The position numbers and the translations under genes were made by a program. A DNA stretch of 64,000 nt from Tenrec ecaudatus (lineage: Eukaryota > Chordata > Mammalia > Afrosoricida > Tenrecidae): assembly GCF_050624435.1 (NCBI RefSeq), contig NC_134535.1, forward strand, positions 76,318,494 to 76,382,493, written 5' to 3'. Shown here one piece after another: positions 47,818 through 59,846 of this stretch; position 1 is the stretch's first letter; the number at the start of each line of letters is the position of its first letter. The notes below the pieces were generated by a model, which saw only the letters and a program-made list of their open reading frames with translations, did no database searches and was not told where the DNA came from.

Positions 47818-48025
47818 TTGGTGGCATAGTGGTTACACATTGGGCTGCTAACTGTAAGATCAGCAGTTCAAAATCACAAGCCTCTCCACAGGAGAAAGAC
47901 AGGGCCTTTCTACTCCCATAAACAGACACAGCCTTGAAAACGTACAGGGGTAAGTATACCTTGTCCTATAGGGTCACTGTGAGTTGACATTGACTTGATA
48001 GCAGGGAGTTTGGTTTTTTGGTTTT
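47818..48025 (+). repeat. AfroSINE, post-duplication insertion
   Basis: GCATTGGTGGCATAGTGG, GGGCTGCTAACTGTAAG, GGAGAAAGACAGGGCC, TTGTCCTATAGGGTCACTG, GACTTGATAGCAGGG. The paralog reads straight through at about 62713. Confidence 0.92.
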
Positions 48026-48929
48026 ATTCATAAATGGGAAATGTCCAATCACAAGACAGTAAATGAGGTGCAATCCTTTTAGAATTGGATCCTAGGACTT
48101 TCTTTCATGTGTACCGGGGTGTGTTCCAACACTCAACTCTCAGTTTGTCTTCAACTGTTAACATCTTGTGCCACACAGGAACTTAGGAGATAGTATGATT
48201 TCACCTAACTTCACCATCCCTCAGGGAACCATGGACAAGGTATTCCCTGGACTCAACAAAGAATCCCTCAAGTAATAAGTCATGAGAGACTGCTCTTGTG
48301 ATTGGTCACCTGACACTCATTGTACACCCGACCTGCTTCTGATTCTATTGTTTCATCTTCTTGTTTCCAAAGCCACAGTCCCACTGATGGATTTTTTTAT
48401 TGTTGTTGTTCTTATAAAGTTCATTATACTATAGACTAATTAGTAACTTGTGAACCTATGATCCCAAGAGGTCTATTTATATTTAATCAGATGATACCTA
48501 CATACCTGCTAAGGACCAAACAGATATAATTTATACCATTCTTGATAATATAGAATTTGCAGGGCAACCTGCCTTCCTACCCGGAGGTCAGGAAATTGGC
48601 TCTGCCAAGACCAGAGAGAGTTCTTAACTATCACAACAGTAAAACCAAATAGTTGAGAATTTCCCCTAGAACGAAAGTCAGAAGAGACCCTTTACTTGGG
48701 AGCTTTATTGATTTGGTGTGAAACTTTGGGACTTTCTCTGGAAGCTGTGGGCAATGAGAATCTAAGAGACCTCCGCCCACTCACAGACTTGCCGGGAAAT
48801 ATCAATGTGCGTGGGAATGCACATAGCGGAGGACACACCTGCATTAGCAAACTCCTGCTCGGCTTTTCGCGATCCTGAGGATATTTGTGGCTACGATACC
48901 CAGTAAAGCCATGAACCGCAATCAGAAAG

Positions 48930-48935
48930 GTGAGC
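48930..48935 (+). promoter_or_regulatory. Candidate splice donor of OR6C 5' noncoding exon
   Basis: ATCAGAAAG followed by GTGAGC, aligned with the donor-like sites at 29074 and 63608. It is 3.17 kb before the acceptor at 52099. The exon would lie within about 48700-48929, a stretch well conserved with 63380-63607. Confidence 0.45.
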
Positions 48936-49190
48936 AGGATTTTCTTTGTTACCTCAGTTGTTCACCATCCAAAACCCAACTAGTTCACAGTTACGTTACA
49001 TGTTTCAAAGTCCTGAATAATCAAGAACAATATTTCACAATGAGACTCAATGGTTATTTTTCAAATTCTGCTCTAACATGTGACACTTGAATTTTAATAA
49101 GACTTCAGAAAGCTGCTCTTGGAAGCTCTAAAGAGAGGCAGTGCAATTTTTAGAGAAATAATGAAGTCTACTATATATGAGACCCTGTAA

Positions 49191-51239
49191 AAGTGTTTTT
49201 ATCCCCCAAATATCCAGGAAAAAAATACCTCCTAAGTATTTGTTGTTTGCTATGTTACTTCAATAGCCACTATTAGAGCTAAACTTCTGCATAATGAGAA
49301 ATATAATAAATCATTCAGTAAAGAATAAAATATTTTGTTCTCAGAAACACAGCAATGAATCAATGAACTTCTATTTTCTAATCTATTTGCGTTTACCCAT
49401 TATGTTCCCGATGAGACTCAGACACTAATAGATTCTAAATTTTTGTAAAGACAGAAATTAGAATATTATCGGTCCATTAGGCCAGTTTGAGGAGAGTTTA
49501 GTTGGTTCCAGATCAAGGCATTTTGAACCTGTGTCAGAAGCAAGGAAAGGTGGAAGCCATCTCAACTTCAACATCTGGCCTGGTACAAACACTACGAACG
49601 GTTTTTCTGTACCTGCAACGGAAGCAGCTAATATATTAGCCATTTTTTGTGTCCAAGTTGTACCCTTGTCCATAAATCCAGAATGAAAGCGTTCTGATTT
49701 GTGATCTTACACATGCTGGAAATGGACACTGCAGCCTCAGTAGTAAGGAAAGAGCTATATTTCTCTAAGCTCAAGGGAAACATATCTCAAGATTATTGTG
49801 GGCAACATGCTGAGACAAACAAGAGGAAACCATTCATGTGCCAAGCCTAATTGAAGTCTCCTGGGAAGATCCTGTTCCATCCCAATACAAAGAAACATTG
49901 GGAGCCCCAGAGACAGTGACTGAAAATGGGAAACACTTCAGTCACTAAAACAGTAATTAATTTTTGTTCTTAAGTGACAAGTGTTGGTCTACAATAGTCC
50001 CTCACTCGGAAACCCCAAAACCTTGGGCACTGATTCATGTAATATTGCGGTTCCTTGAATTCTTCCTTTGATTTTGTCCCTAAGTAGACTAGTAACTGCT
50101 GGCTCTCTGATTTTATCTGCAAATTAATGGTATTGTCTGCAATAATCTTTAAGGTCTATTAAATCTGTTAGCATATATTATTCTCTTCAGTCCTTGGGAA
50201 TTTTATTCATAGAGAGTTTATTACATTGTTTCTCTAGTTCCTTTCTAATAATTCAAAGGGAACAATTCAAAGAAACAAGAACAGGGCATGAAGGACACTG
50301 CTGGTAAGTTGGGGCAGAGACCTCGAGGGAAGTAGTCCTACGTAGGACAAGTCAGTGAATGAAGAGAGCCCGGAGGTAAGCTCAGAAAGAATACGAAGGC
50401 GGCACTTACTATGTAAACGGAAATGGAGTGTCCCAAAGAGCCATGTTTGAATTAAGATATTTGGACAGGTAACCACATAATAAGCTACAAAAGAAAAAGA
50501 TTTTAAATAGAAAAGATTCTGTAAAAACATAAGCGACTGGTATGATATGTCCTTGAATAACAGTGTTCAGGTGACAAACTTCAATTATGTACAACTGCTA
50601 CCTGTTCTTTAATATTACACAAGTGTCTTCACTTTGAAACAACTAAAAAAATTAAAAACCCTCGCTCATAACAAATTCTTCTTTTCACTGGATGTGTGTG
50701 CAGCCCTTAACTCATTACAAAAAACTTTGTGTCGTTTTTCACATCAAGTAAGCTAAATGAGAACCATATTTACTTGTTCTAATTCACCTACAAATTCCCC
50801 TTAAAGACTTAAAGACACCACGAGGAGAGGATCTTCTTGGAAACCTGAGACTGCCTGTGTATGAATGATGGCAGATCCATCAACAAAACATTACATCTTT
50901 AGAACTTAATAATTTTATAATTTTAGAACTTATAATTTTATATTTAACTTTGAGGGTAGTGGAAAACTTTAAATATGTATAAAAGCATAATACAGGATTC
51001 ACAAATGTAGGATCAAGGGAAGAGAATGGCCATGAGACCTCCATTCACAGAGAGAGGGGCAGCAACAAACTCTGATCCCAGAAGAAGAAATAGGATAATT
51101 GAATAAAATGCCTTTATTGTTTATGCAGTGCCAGGTATGAGCCTAAATGCTTGAAAGGAAATAGATTTTTATTCTTCATAAGAACACGTGAAGAATATAT
51201 GACTATTGTTTTTATTTCAAAGACCAGGAAATACCTCAC
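49191..51239. other. Presumed 5' intron of OR6C, no gene seen
   Basis: No coding region and no repeat I can name; ORFs here are short and motif-free. Confidence 0.4.
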
Positions 51240-51425
51240 CCCACCAGCATGCAGACTCACAGAGATCCTATAGGACAATGTAGCCCCTGTGGGTTTCTGA
51301 GGCAGCGAATCTTTATGGAAGTAGGAAGCCTCGTCTTCTTCACAAGGACAGTCTGGTGTTTGCAAAGTGCTGGCCTTGGGGTTCGTGGCCCAACTTGTCC
51401 CCAGTATGCCACCAGTGGGCCCCAA
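51240..51425 (-). repeat. AfroSINE
   Basis: GATCCTATAGGACAATGTAG, CCCCTGTGGGTTTCTGAGG, GAATCTTTATGGAAGTAGG, GCTGGCCTTGGGG. The overlapping ORFs of 66-103 codons on both strands are by-products. Confidence 0.8.
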
Positions 51426-52082
51426 AGCCTCATTTTTATGGGAGCAAAAAGTTCAGAGCATACTTGTGGGCAGGTGTCAGTCAAACTCCTGGGTGGTGGA
51501 CATGGTTACAAGCTTGTCTGCAAACCGGACACTCAGAGGAAGCCGAGGTGAGAACAGAATCACATAACTTCACAACTTAAACTAGAGTCCGCTGTGTTTA
51601 CCTTACGAGGAACCAAGACATTCAAATCTTGCATATATTTTACCCACTGTTTTTCAGTCCATTGACACAGCCTATGTAAAACTATGTTAATCAAAGTTAA
51701 TGCAATTAAATAAGATAAAGAAATAAAAGGTAAACCAGCTTAGGTAGAAAAAATAAAACCATCTTTGTTCACAGGTGATATGATTGTATTAAATAACTTC
51801 ATTTCTATGGGACTGTTAAACTAAGAATCTCTCTATCATTAAGTTAATATTACATCAATATTGTAATAAAAAATTTAATCACCCTTCTGATGGGCTACAG
51901 TATAATGCTCAGCAGTGGTAATTAAATAGCATTTCCAACTAACTGCTAGTTATCTACTACTTCAGGAACATTATGGACTAATAGGTGCCAAACGGAAACA
52001 TAAAATAAATTCTTAGTTACCATTTTCACACCACCCACTGTTGGAACTCATATTGGTATTTCCATTCTCACATCTGATTTCT
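51426..52082. other. Upstream of OR6C coding exon
   Basis: AT-rich DNA with no recognised element. Confidence 0.35.
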
Positions 52083-52099
52083 CTTATTTCTGCACACAG
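52083..52099 (+). promoter_or_regulatory. Splice acceptor before OR6C coding exon
   Basis: CTTATTTCTGCACACAG, 25 bases before the ATG at 52125, in the same place as the acceptors of the other two copies. Confidence 0.6.
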
Positions 52100-52124
52100 A
52101 CCAGACCATAGTCAGGAGTCAGTA

Positions 52125-53063
52125 ATGAAAAATTATACAGCAATAACAACATTCATCTTGGTGGGACTAACAGATGACCCAACTCTAAAGATTCTGCTTT
52201 TCGTCTTCTTGTTCCTAACCTATGTATTGAGTGTTGTGGGAAATCTGACCATCATCCTTCTGACCTTGGTGGATTCCCACCTTAAAACACCTATGTATTT
52301 TTTCCTCCGGAATTTTTCAATCTTAGAATTCTCTTTTACAACTGTCTGCATTCCCAGATTCCTCTACACAATGGCATCTGGGGACAATACTGTTACATAT
52401 AATGCATGTGCCACTCAATTGTTTTTCGTTGTTCTCCTGGGGGCAACTGAGTTTTTTCTTCTGACTGCCATGTCCTATGACCGCTATGTAGCCATCTGCA
52501 AGCCCCTGCACTACACAACCATCATGAACAACAGTGTCTGCCTGCGGCTTCTGATTGGTTGTTACTTGATTTCCCTCATCATTGTGATCCCTCCATTTGG
52601 CATGGGTTTCAATCTAGAGTTTTGTGACTCCAATGTCATCGACCACTTTGGCTGTGATGCTGCTCCCATTCTGAAGATCACCTGCTCCGACACAGAGTTT
52701 TTAGAGCGGTTCGTCTTGGTTCTGGCTGTGTTGACCCTCCTTTTCACCTTGGTATGTGTGATTATGTCCTACACGTACATCATCAAAACTATTCTCAGAT
52801 TCCCTTCTGTCCAGCAACGGAAAAAGGCTTTTTCTACTTGCTCTTCCCATATCATTGTGGTCTCTATCACTTATGGAAGCTGCATATTCATCTACGTTAA
52901 ACCATCGGCAAAAGAAGGGGTAGCTATTAATAAGGTGGTATCTGTGCTTACGACCTCGGTTGCCCCGGTAATGAATCCTTTCATTTATACTCTGCGGAAC
53001 AAGCAAGTGGTTCAAGCTTTTAAAGACTTGTTAAAAAGGTTTGCATCTATCACAAAGAACTAA
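52125..53063 (+). CDS. Olfactory receptor, family 6 subfamily C, intact
   Basis: Second intact odorant receptor, 312 aa, roughly 80% identical by eye to the one at 32557. Features: sequon NYT at 3-5; GN at 39-40; [11 protein letters not shown] at 53-63; C95; [15 protein letters not shown] at 116-130; cysteines 167, 177, 187; SYTYII in TM5; KAFSTCSSH at 234-242; [12 protein letters not shown] at 281-292. Differences from its paralog cluster in TM4 (141-150) and the TM4-TM5 region, and at 191-200 near the start of TM5. Those parts help form the odorant pocket in the family, so ligand range may differ (inference). The open frame extends upstream to a TTG at 52041, but the splice acceptor at 52099 and paralog alignment support the ATG at 52125. 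Confidence 0.95.
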   Translation: MKNYTAITTFILVGLTDDPTLKILLFVFLFLTYVLSVVGNLTIILLTLVDSHLKTPMYFFLRNFSILEFSFTTVCIPRFLYTMASGDNTVTYNACATQLFFVVLLGATEFFLLTAMSYDRYVAICKPLHYTTIMNNSVCLRLLIGCYLISLIIVIPPFGMGFNLEFCDSNVIDHFGCDAAPILKITCSDTEFLERFVLVLAVLTLLFTLVCVIMSYTYIIKTILRFPSVQQRKKAFSTCSSHIIVVSITYGSCIFIYVKPSAKEGVAINKVVSVLTTSVAPVMNPFIYTLRNKQVVQAFKDLLKRFASITKN

Positions 53064-53151
53064 AGGACTAATGAGAGAAAATTTAGTTATAAAAGACCTC
53101 TCCATTTTTATTTCACCATTTCCTTATAATATACTACATGAAGACACTCTC

Positions 53152-53320
53152 AAGTTGATTCCAACTGATCACTACCCTAAAGGACAGAGTAAAACTGTCC
53201 CATCGGGTTTATAAGACTGTAGTATTTGCAGCAGCAGACTGATACATCGTTCTCCCACAAAGTTCCTGATGGGTAATCTTTTGTTCCGCAGCAGAGTGTT
53301 TAAGTGCCATGCCGCCAAGG
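53152..53320 (-). repeat. AfroSINE
   Basis: CAAGTTGATTCCAACTGATC, AAAGGACAGAGTAAAACTG, CCCACAAAGTTCCTGATGG, GTGTTTAAGTGCCATGCCGCC. Confidence 0.75.
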
Positions 53321-53431
53321 TTCCTCAAATTCCACATTGGTGCTCTGTTACCTGAATTGAGAGCCAAATGACCCCAAGCGAGCAGTGATGACAATCTACG
53401 TATGCAAGAAAAAGGAAAAAAACAATTACCA

Positions 53432-53692
53432 TCAAGTCGATTTTAAATCCTTGCAAACCCAAGTGTGTCAGAGTAGATTTGTGTTCTGTGGGGCTTTCAA
53501 TGATTGGTTTTTCTTTTTTTATAAGTAAATCGGGACTTTTTCCAGTGTGCTCTTCAAAAACAAAAGCAAACTCACTGCCATGAGTCGATGCCAACTCATG
53601 GCGACCCTTTAGGACAGGGTAGAACTTCCCCTGTGAGTGTCTGAGGCTAAAATTTTAAGGGGTAGAAAGCTTTGTCTCCCACATATCACGAG
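53432..53692 (-). repeat. Two adjacent AfroSINEs
   Basis: First copy 53432-53556 (AAGTGTGTCAGAGTAGATTTG, GGGGCTTTCAATGATTGG), truncated at its tRNA end. Second copy 53560-53692 follows head to tail (CACTGCCATGAGTCGATGCC, GGACAGGGTAGAACTTCCCC). They belong to two AfroSINE variants. Confidence 0.8.
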
Positions 53693-53924
53693 TAGGGGAA
53701 AGGAGAATCCAATGGAGGAAAGAGTGCCCTGCAGGAATACAAATGGCAAATACAAGTACTGAAAATGTCTTGATCTCATTTGTAGTGGAGGAAAAAAATA
53801 AATTAAATTAACACCATATGTATTCCTGTCTATTTCACTTAGATTGTTATCCACTGAGAGTCTGAGGATAGCAAGTGGGTGGAAAGGATATGAAATGAAG
53901 ACATTGGACAGTCCAGAAAGTATG

Positions 53925-54345
53925 ACGCTGTAGATAACTCAGTCACTTTGAAATCACTTAGAATTCAGCCACTCTACCTTTAATAGCAAAGTTCTACCTA
54001 TCCAGTAACACAGAGAGCCTACTCCTAGATATATTTCCTATAGGAAAATGTGATATGTGTGAGTGGCATAGCTGCATATTTCATAATGTTCCAAAATCAG
54101 AGGGACATTAGTATCAAATGAATGAGTGAATTAGTATAGTATTAATAAATGGAATACTACAATAAAAATGGGTGTCCAAGGACTTTATGCAACAACATGG
54201 GTGAATAGTAAACATAAAAGTGAACAACAGAGGCAAGACAAAAAAGAATGCATTCAATATAATCCCATTTTTATAGAGTTCAAACACAGGCACCCCAAAC
54301 ATCATTATGTAAGGATCTATACCTATGTGCAAACATATACGTAAT
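53925..54345 (+). repeat. Old L1M-type 3' UTR
   Basis: GCCACTCTACCTTTAATAG-like block, AAATGGAATACTACAATAAAAATGG, TGCAACAACATGGGTGAATAG, CCCATTTTTATAGAGTTCAAAC: standard L1M order. Confidence 0.7.
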
Positions 54346-55831
54346 TGAATTTGTTTTATTCAATAAATATAATTTATTGAAATACTTTAATGTGTAAATG
54401 GAAATAAAACCAAGCTCAAAAGATTGTTGGGATGATTAAATAAGGTAATGTCTGCTACAGACTCAGTCATGGTTTAAAAATAAGCAAAAATCACTTAATA
54501 TGTTATAGTACATATGTTTTCTACTTCTTGGAGAATGACCTTTGTACTTTATTTTTGTCATGCCGTGTGATGAACAAGAAGACAGGAGTGGACAGAAAAT
54601 AATAGTTAATTAAGCCATATTTGTTTGTCTGTTGAGGTGGGTGTTATATGAATAGTTTGAGAAGTGGCTTGATATCAGATAAATTACAAATAATGTCTCT
54701 GACCACCGATCTTTTTACAAATAAAAAAACTTCTATTGATGTTGATATTATAAAAATCATTTAAGAAATATTTTCAAGATGCAACATTGTGAATGAGTCT
54801 CAAATTGCGTCAAATCATCATCAAAGCCCTCGCACCATTGTCCTCTACTCTCTTCTGACTCTCAGATTGTGACTGATTATCCCGTTGCACCTTCCACTTG
54901 GTCCCTCTGGAACTACTTGCCTCAGACAGACATCCACTGGTGGTTTACGAAGCTGCCAACAATTGAGGCTCATTATCACCTTCGGAACTTGGGTTCACAG
55001 GGCATATTTCACTTCTGGAAATTAATCCCCAATGCCTGCTCTAGAGGGAGCAGATAAAGTCAGGGTTATGCTAGCCAAAATTAAAAATATACGCAAGGAA
55101 ATCCATCTTCTTTAAAGACATCAACATAATTTAAAGACATGCCTTTAAAGACATCAACATAATTTGCTGTCAATTACAAAACATAAGGTATTCTCAATCA
55201 AATCCTTCTCTTTTAAGTCTACAGTGCTATTTTGTTACAGTTTTTGTGCTCTTTTTTTTACTACTCTTAAATAGACTCTTTCCTTCTGGAATTTATATCT
55301 GTATCAACAGAAAAATTAAATAACCCACTTCTTATTTAGCTCAGCTTTACAAAGTTGAAAATCTTCATAAAAGTCCATGGCAGGATGTGATCAAGTAATG
55401 TATACAAAGTTTTTCTTTCTTTTTCTTCCTATTTGGAGACTCTCATGTGACATTTGACCTTTGATTCACATCTTAGGACTAATAAAGTAGACAGCCACTG
55501 CAGTCATTCAGATGGTTGAGGATAGAAGGACTTCATTTCCACTTTCCAAAATCACCATTGTGGTCATGCTGTAGACATAGACTGTGAAATCACTAGGGTG
55601 ACTGCCTCAGACTACTGCTCTGAGAGCTTGCAGGAATAGGCAGAATCTCAAACAGAGCATCAAAGATGAGTATCCGTGGAGAACAGGGCAGCTAGAATTA
55701 TTAATTCAAACTACTAAAAAGCAAAGAATCCCAAAGAGAAAGAAACCTAGCGATCAGAAGACAGTCTCTTAAAATATTCAACTGAGTACTGTTAAGTATA
55801 TTCATGTGATGAAGCTACCTGAGAAAGGAGG
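54346..55831. other. Gene-free stretch
   Basis: No coding region seen. A short perfect duplication occurs at about 55110-55165, where TTTAAAGACATCAACATAATTT appears twice 35 bp apart. Confidence 0.4.
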
Positions 55832-56215
55832 TTATGGATTGAATTGTGTCCCCCAAGCTCCTTAAAAAAAAGTATGTTGAAATCCTTACTACAGGTACCT
55901 GTAAGGCTGATTTCATGTAAACAATTGGCAATGGTTTGTGTGTGTGTGTGTGTGTGTGTGCTTGTGTGCGCGTGCGTGCGGGGGAGCTAACCAACCAAAG
56001 GGGAGAATATTGTTTATATCTCTACAGGAAAGGGAAAGCAAAAATAGACCTCATTCTGGTGTGCCTGCCAATCCTTGAGGGCGATGTTCCTGCTTGGAGC
56101 AGCTCATTCCCAGAGGTAACTGCAGGAGCAGCCTTAGCTTGAGACATGATCTCCTATCCCTCGATGACAGTGCTGCAGAGAACAGCCCTGAAGATACATC
56201 TTGGGGAGAGTGGCT
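55832..56215 (+). repeat. LTR-like repeat, possibly MaLR fossil
   Basis: Starts GGTTATGGATTGAATTGTGTCCCCC, the typical opening of MaLR-type LTRs, followed by TATGTTGAAATCC. It holds a (GT)n run at 55936-55980 and is cut off by the (CA)n microsatellite. Old and diverged. Confidence 0.45.
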
Positions 56216-56218
56216 GGT

Positions 56219-56220
<2 letters not shown>

Positions 56221-56273
<53 letters not shown>
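56221..56273 (+). repeat. (CA)n microsatellite
   Basis: About 26 uninterrupted CA units between the LTR-like repeat and an L1. Confidence 0.97.
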
Positions 56274-56274
<1 letters not shown>

Positions 56275-56275
<1 letters not shown>

Positions 56276-56956
56276 GGTGAATCTAGAGGGGAGTGCAAAA
56301 GACCAGTGACGGAGCGAATCCACTAAGTCCCCGAAAAATTATCATTGTAGACTTCTGACTCAGGGCCATCTGAACTGGTTGGGGATTACTCACAAGGGGG
56401 CCACGTTGAAAGTCTAAAGGTGTAACTGGGAGGTTGGGGGCACAAGACCACTCTACCCCTGAATGCAGGAAAAGCAGTGAAGACTTTTAGGATGCTTACC
56501 TTAGCTGTAGACTAGAGGGGTGTATGAGTTGTCAGGTAAGCAGGACCTGGGATAAGTAACCCTGAAAGAAATGGACACTGGACCTATGGTTTGTAACAAG
56601 TCTTGCTCTCTATATAACAGAATGATATTCATGTGCTCTTTGCCAGGATCCCTGGTAGACTTGTGACGCTCTGTTTTGTTTTGATTTGGGTGCTTACCTA
56701 TACAAGATAGGTAGGATAGGCAAACTTATGGAGCCAGCTACTGGACCAACGGTCCCTAGGGGGCATGGGAGGGAGATGGAAGGGAGGTGAATGGGGAGCC
56801 AACAATGACTATAGGGAAACAATAAGTGTTCTAAAATTGATAGTGAGCAGAGTAGTTTTCTGGTTGTGTTTGATCAATCGAGTTGTATCTAAAAGAAATT
56901 ACTGAGATATGAATGATGGAGAAACATAATAGTGGGGTTGGGGAGAGGAAAATTTT

Positions 56957-56998
<42 letters not shown>

Positions 56999-57765
56999 GC
57001 AAATGCAACAAGGAAGCAGATGGACTTTGGGCTTATACTTAAATCTTACATCAGTCCCAGAATAGTGTGTTCTAATAATGTGGTACTGTATGATACTCAC
57101 CTTTTTGACATGATCACTGAACACAAAATCAGTGCATAAGCAAATGTGGTGAGGAAAGCTGATGGTGCCTGCTATTACAAGATATAGCACCTGGAGTCTT
57201 AAAGGCTTGTAGTTAAACAAGCAGTCACCTAGCAGAGAATCAACAAAGTCCACATGGAAGAAGCACAACAGCCTGTGTGATCATGAGGTGTCAATGGGAC
57301 AAGTATCAGAAGTTCAAAATCAAGCAAGCAAATCAATGAGAAGGGCTGTGGATGCACTGGAGACCCAAAACCCACCTATAAGGTCATTGGATGGTACCTC
57401 TCAGAAGGGCCACATGGAAGGATGATAAATTCAGGGTATTGATTTATCCATCAGTATGGCACCGATGAACCACATAACTATCTGCTAGTTCTTTAATATT
57501 TACTCTCTATAGTATTATGGTTTTTCACCTAATTAATCATGTCAGATTTGCATATGTTCGCTTGTATGTATGAATTCATTCAGTACATGAGAGACAAGAT
57601 AGCTAACTCATCAGAAACAGAAACAGGAGTAATGGGTCCCTGAGGGCATAGGAAGAAGGAGGGAGGGGAAGATGGGGAGCTGATAGCACTGATGACTATA
57701 TAAACCCATTCAAAGGAATTGAGCAACAGAATTGTAAATAAATGGATATATTGGATTGTGTAATA
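56275..57765 (+). repeat. L1 3' UTR copy
   Basis: CACTAAGTCCCCGAAAAATT, GATAGGTAGGATAGGC, a (GT)n run at 56962-57000, GTGCATAAGCAAATGTGG, AGTCTTAAAGGCTTGTAG, and an end with AATTGTAAATAAATGG. Another L1 follows directly. Confidence 0.7.
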
Positions 57766-57774
57766 TATGGCACA

Positions 57775-59117
57775 AAAACTATTATAAATATATTTATATA
57801 TGTACGTGCCTGTATTTAGACCTCTATAAATATCCTTTGCTTCCTAGTTCCTTCCTCCATTTCTTTTTATTTTCCTCTTGTCCCACTATCATGTTCAACC
57901 TTCATTCGGCTTTCATTAATTCCTCTTGGCTACATTACACTTGATCAAGCCCTACCAGGCATCCTATGCCATCTTCATCATTGATTGTAGATCATTTTTG
58001 TTCCTTTGTCCCTGGGTTTATTGACTCCCCTCTACCTCCCCCCCCTTCCTCTTACCCCTCCCCCTTGTCCCCCCAGAATGATCAGTCTCATCGTTTTCCC
58101 CTCTGGATTTTTTACCCCACCTATCTTATCTAGATAGACATGCAATAACAATAATAAGCACAAAAACAAAACAAAGCAAAACACATATATTTATATGTTA
58201 AGTATTAAGATAGCAGACTGACATTGGGCCTCTACTCAAGTACTCCCTCAATGCAAAAACACTTTGTTCCAATAACCTGGCATTCTGTGAGATCTCACCT
58301 TCCCAACATGATTGCTGAAGACAAAATGGGTGCATAAGCAAATGTGGTGAAGAAAGTTGGTGGTGCACGGCTATCAAAGATATAGCTTCTTAAAAGCTTT
58401 AAGATAAACAAGCAGCCATCTATCTGAGAAGCTACAAAGCCCACATGAAAGAAGCACACCAACCTGTGTGATCACAATGTGATCAGATGTCACACATCAA
58501 AGACCCATAACAAAAAATCATCTATGTGAATGAGGGGAATGGTGGAGTCCCTCTGTAGACAATTGGACTACCCCTCACAGAAGGGTCACAAGTAAGGCAG
58601 GAGACAGTGAGGATGCAATATAGCACTGATGAAATATACAACTTTCCTCTAGTTCTTTAATGCTTCCTATCCTGCCCCCCTATCATGACCTCAATTCTAC
58701 TTTATAAATCCAGCTAAACCAGAGCATGTACAGGTCAGAGTTCTCTACTCAGGGAATTCAGGACAGATCGACCCCTCAGGACCAATCATGAAATTAGTAA
58801 TACAGGGAGGGTAGGGGGAACCAATCACAGTGATCGACCTATAACCCCCTTCCAGGGGAACAAAGAACAGAAAAGTGGGTGAAGGGAGATAGCGGTCAGT
58901 GTAAGACATGTAAAAATATTATAAATTATCAATAGTTCATAAGGGGTGGCAGTGGGGAGGAGGAAAAAATGAAGAGCTGATACCAAGGGCTCAAGTAGAA
59001 AGAAAATGTTTTGAAAAGGATGATGGCAACATATGTACAAATGTGCTTGATACGATTGATGGATGCATGAATTGGGATAAGAACTGTAAGAGCCCCCAAT
59101 AAAGTAATAAAAAAAAC
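57775..59117 (+). repeat. L1 3' UTR with 5' inversion
   Basis: 57775-58180 is the reverse complement of the tract seen at about 16290-16670 (ATGTCTATCTAGATAAG, GGGACAAAGGAACAA, AGAGGTCTAAATA). From about 58181 the copy continues in sense (ATATGTTAAGTATTAAGATAG, GGGTGCATAAGCAAATGTGG) to GATAAGAACTGTAAGAGCC and CAATAAAG. This is the structure left by twin priming. Confidence 0.85.
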
Positions 59118-59139
59118 TTTTATTGAAAAAAAAAGGGAA

Positions 59140-59333
59140 TAAGGACTCTTGAAGGGTATGGCGGGTGAGTGAGGAGATAAAGGGGGACAGCTCTCAAGGA
59201 GTTCAGGAAGAAAGAAAATGTTTTGAAACTGATTGTGGTAGCAATTGTACAACACTGCTTGATGTGACTGAACTATAGAATGTTATGATACCTGTATAGC
59301 ATTAACAGTTCCTGATAAAATGATTAAAAAAAT
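59140..59333 (+). repeat. L1 3' end, second subfamily
   Basis: GAAACTGATTGTGGTAGCAATTG, CTGAACTATAGAATG, TGATAAAATGATTAAAA; same end type as 12440-12545. Confidence 0.7.
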
Positions 59334-59756
59334 ATTGGTTTTGGAGATCTCATCAACTAACTTAATAGGCCATAACTGAGAAAGATGAAACAAATCCACT
59401 ATTAATGGTGTCCTTACAAGACAGAAGAGATAAAGACACACAAAGAAGCAATCGGGAACTGGATTGATCTCTAAGCCAAAAAATGCGCAGGCCTGCAGTG
59501 CAGCCGGGACTCTGTCCTTCAAGCCGTTGGGTCCGCTCATATGCTCTCTCGTGAGATGGTTACATCGGCTACTTCTTTTGGCTATAATGACTGTGCCTTC
59601 TTTCCATCTTCTTTTGGTGCACCCTGCTGCGCCATATTGCCATAAAATCTGTCAATATTGCAACTTGAGGCTTAATAGTTTTCCTTCACTTCTTTCCGTT
59701 TAAGATATGCTGAACATTCCCTTCCTTGCGGGAGTTCTAATTCTAGGTCTTCACGC

Positions 59757-59846
59757 ATGTCATTATAATAGTTTCTTTGTCAGGTCTGGCTATGTTGTAA
59801 TATGTCATTATAATAGTTTCTTTGTCAGGTCTGGCTATGTTGTAAG
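59757..59846 (+). repeat. 45-bp perfect tandem duplication
   Basis: The unit beginning ATGTCATTATAATAGTTTC and ending GGCTATGTTGTAA is present twice in direct succession (59757-59801 and 59802-59846) with no differences apart from the last base. Confidence 0.95.

Larger units (their letters stand above)
47061..49190 (+). repeat. Segmental duplication block upstream of OR6C
   Basis: Paralog of 62347-63862 in the same orientation: GCAACCTCATGTGTTACAGAG, CCCTCACTAATCC, GACCAAACAGATATAA, CACAGACTTGCCGGGA, AGACTTCAGAAAGCT. It starts with an AfroSINE relic common to both copies. It carries an RTE 3' end (47240-47615) and an AfroSINE (47818-48025) that the other copy lacks. Confidence 0.85.

Noticed and set aside
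52041-52124. 28-codon N-terminal extension of the OR6C at 52125
   Set aside because: Begins at a TTG and spans the splice acceptor, so most of it would be intron.
56051-56323. ORFs with runs of Cys-Val or His-Thr
   Set aside because: Translation of the (CA)n microsatellite.
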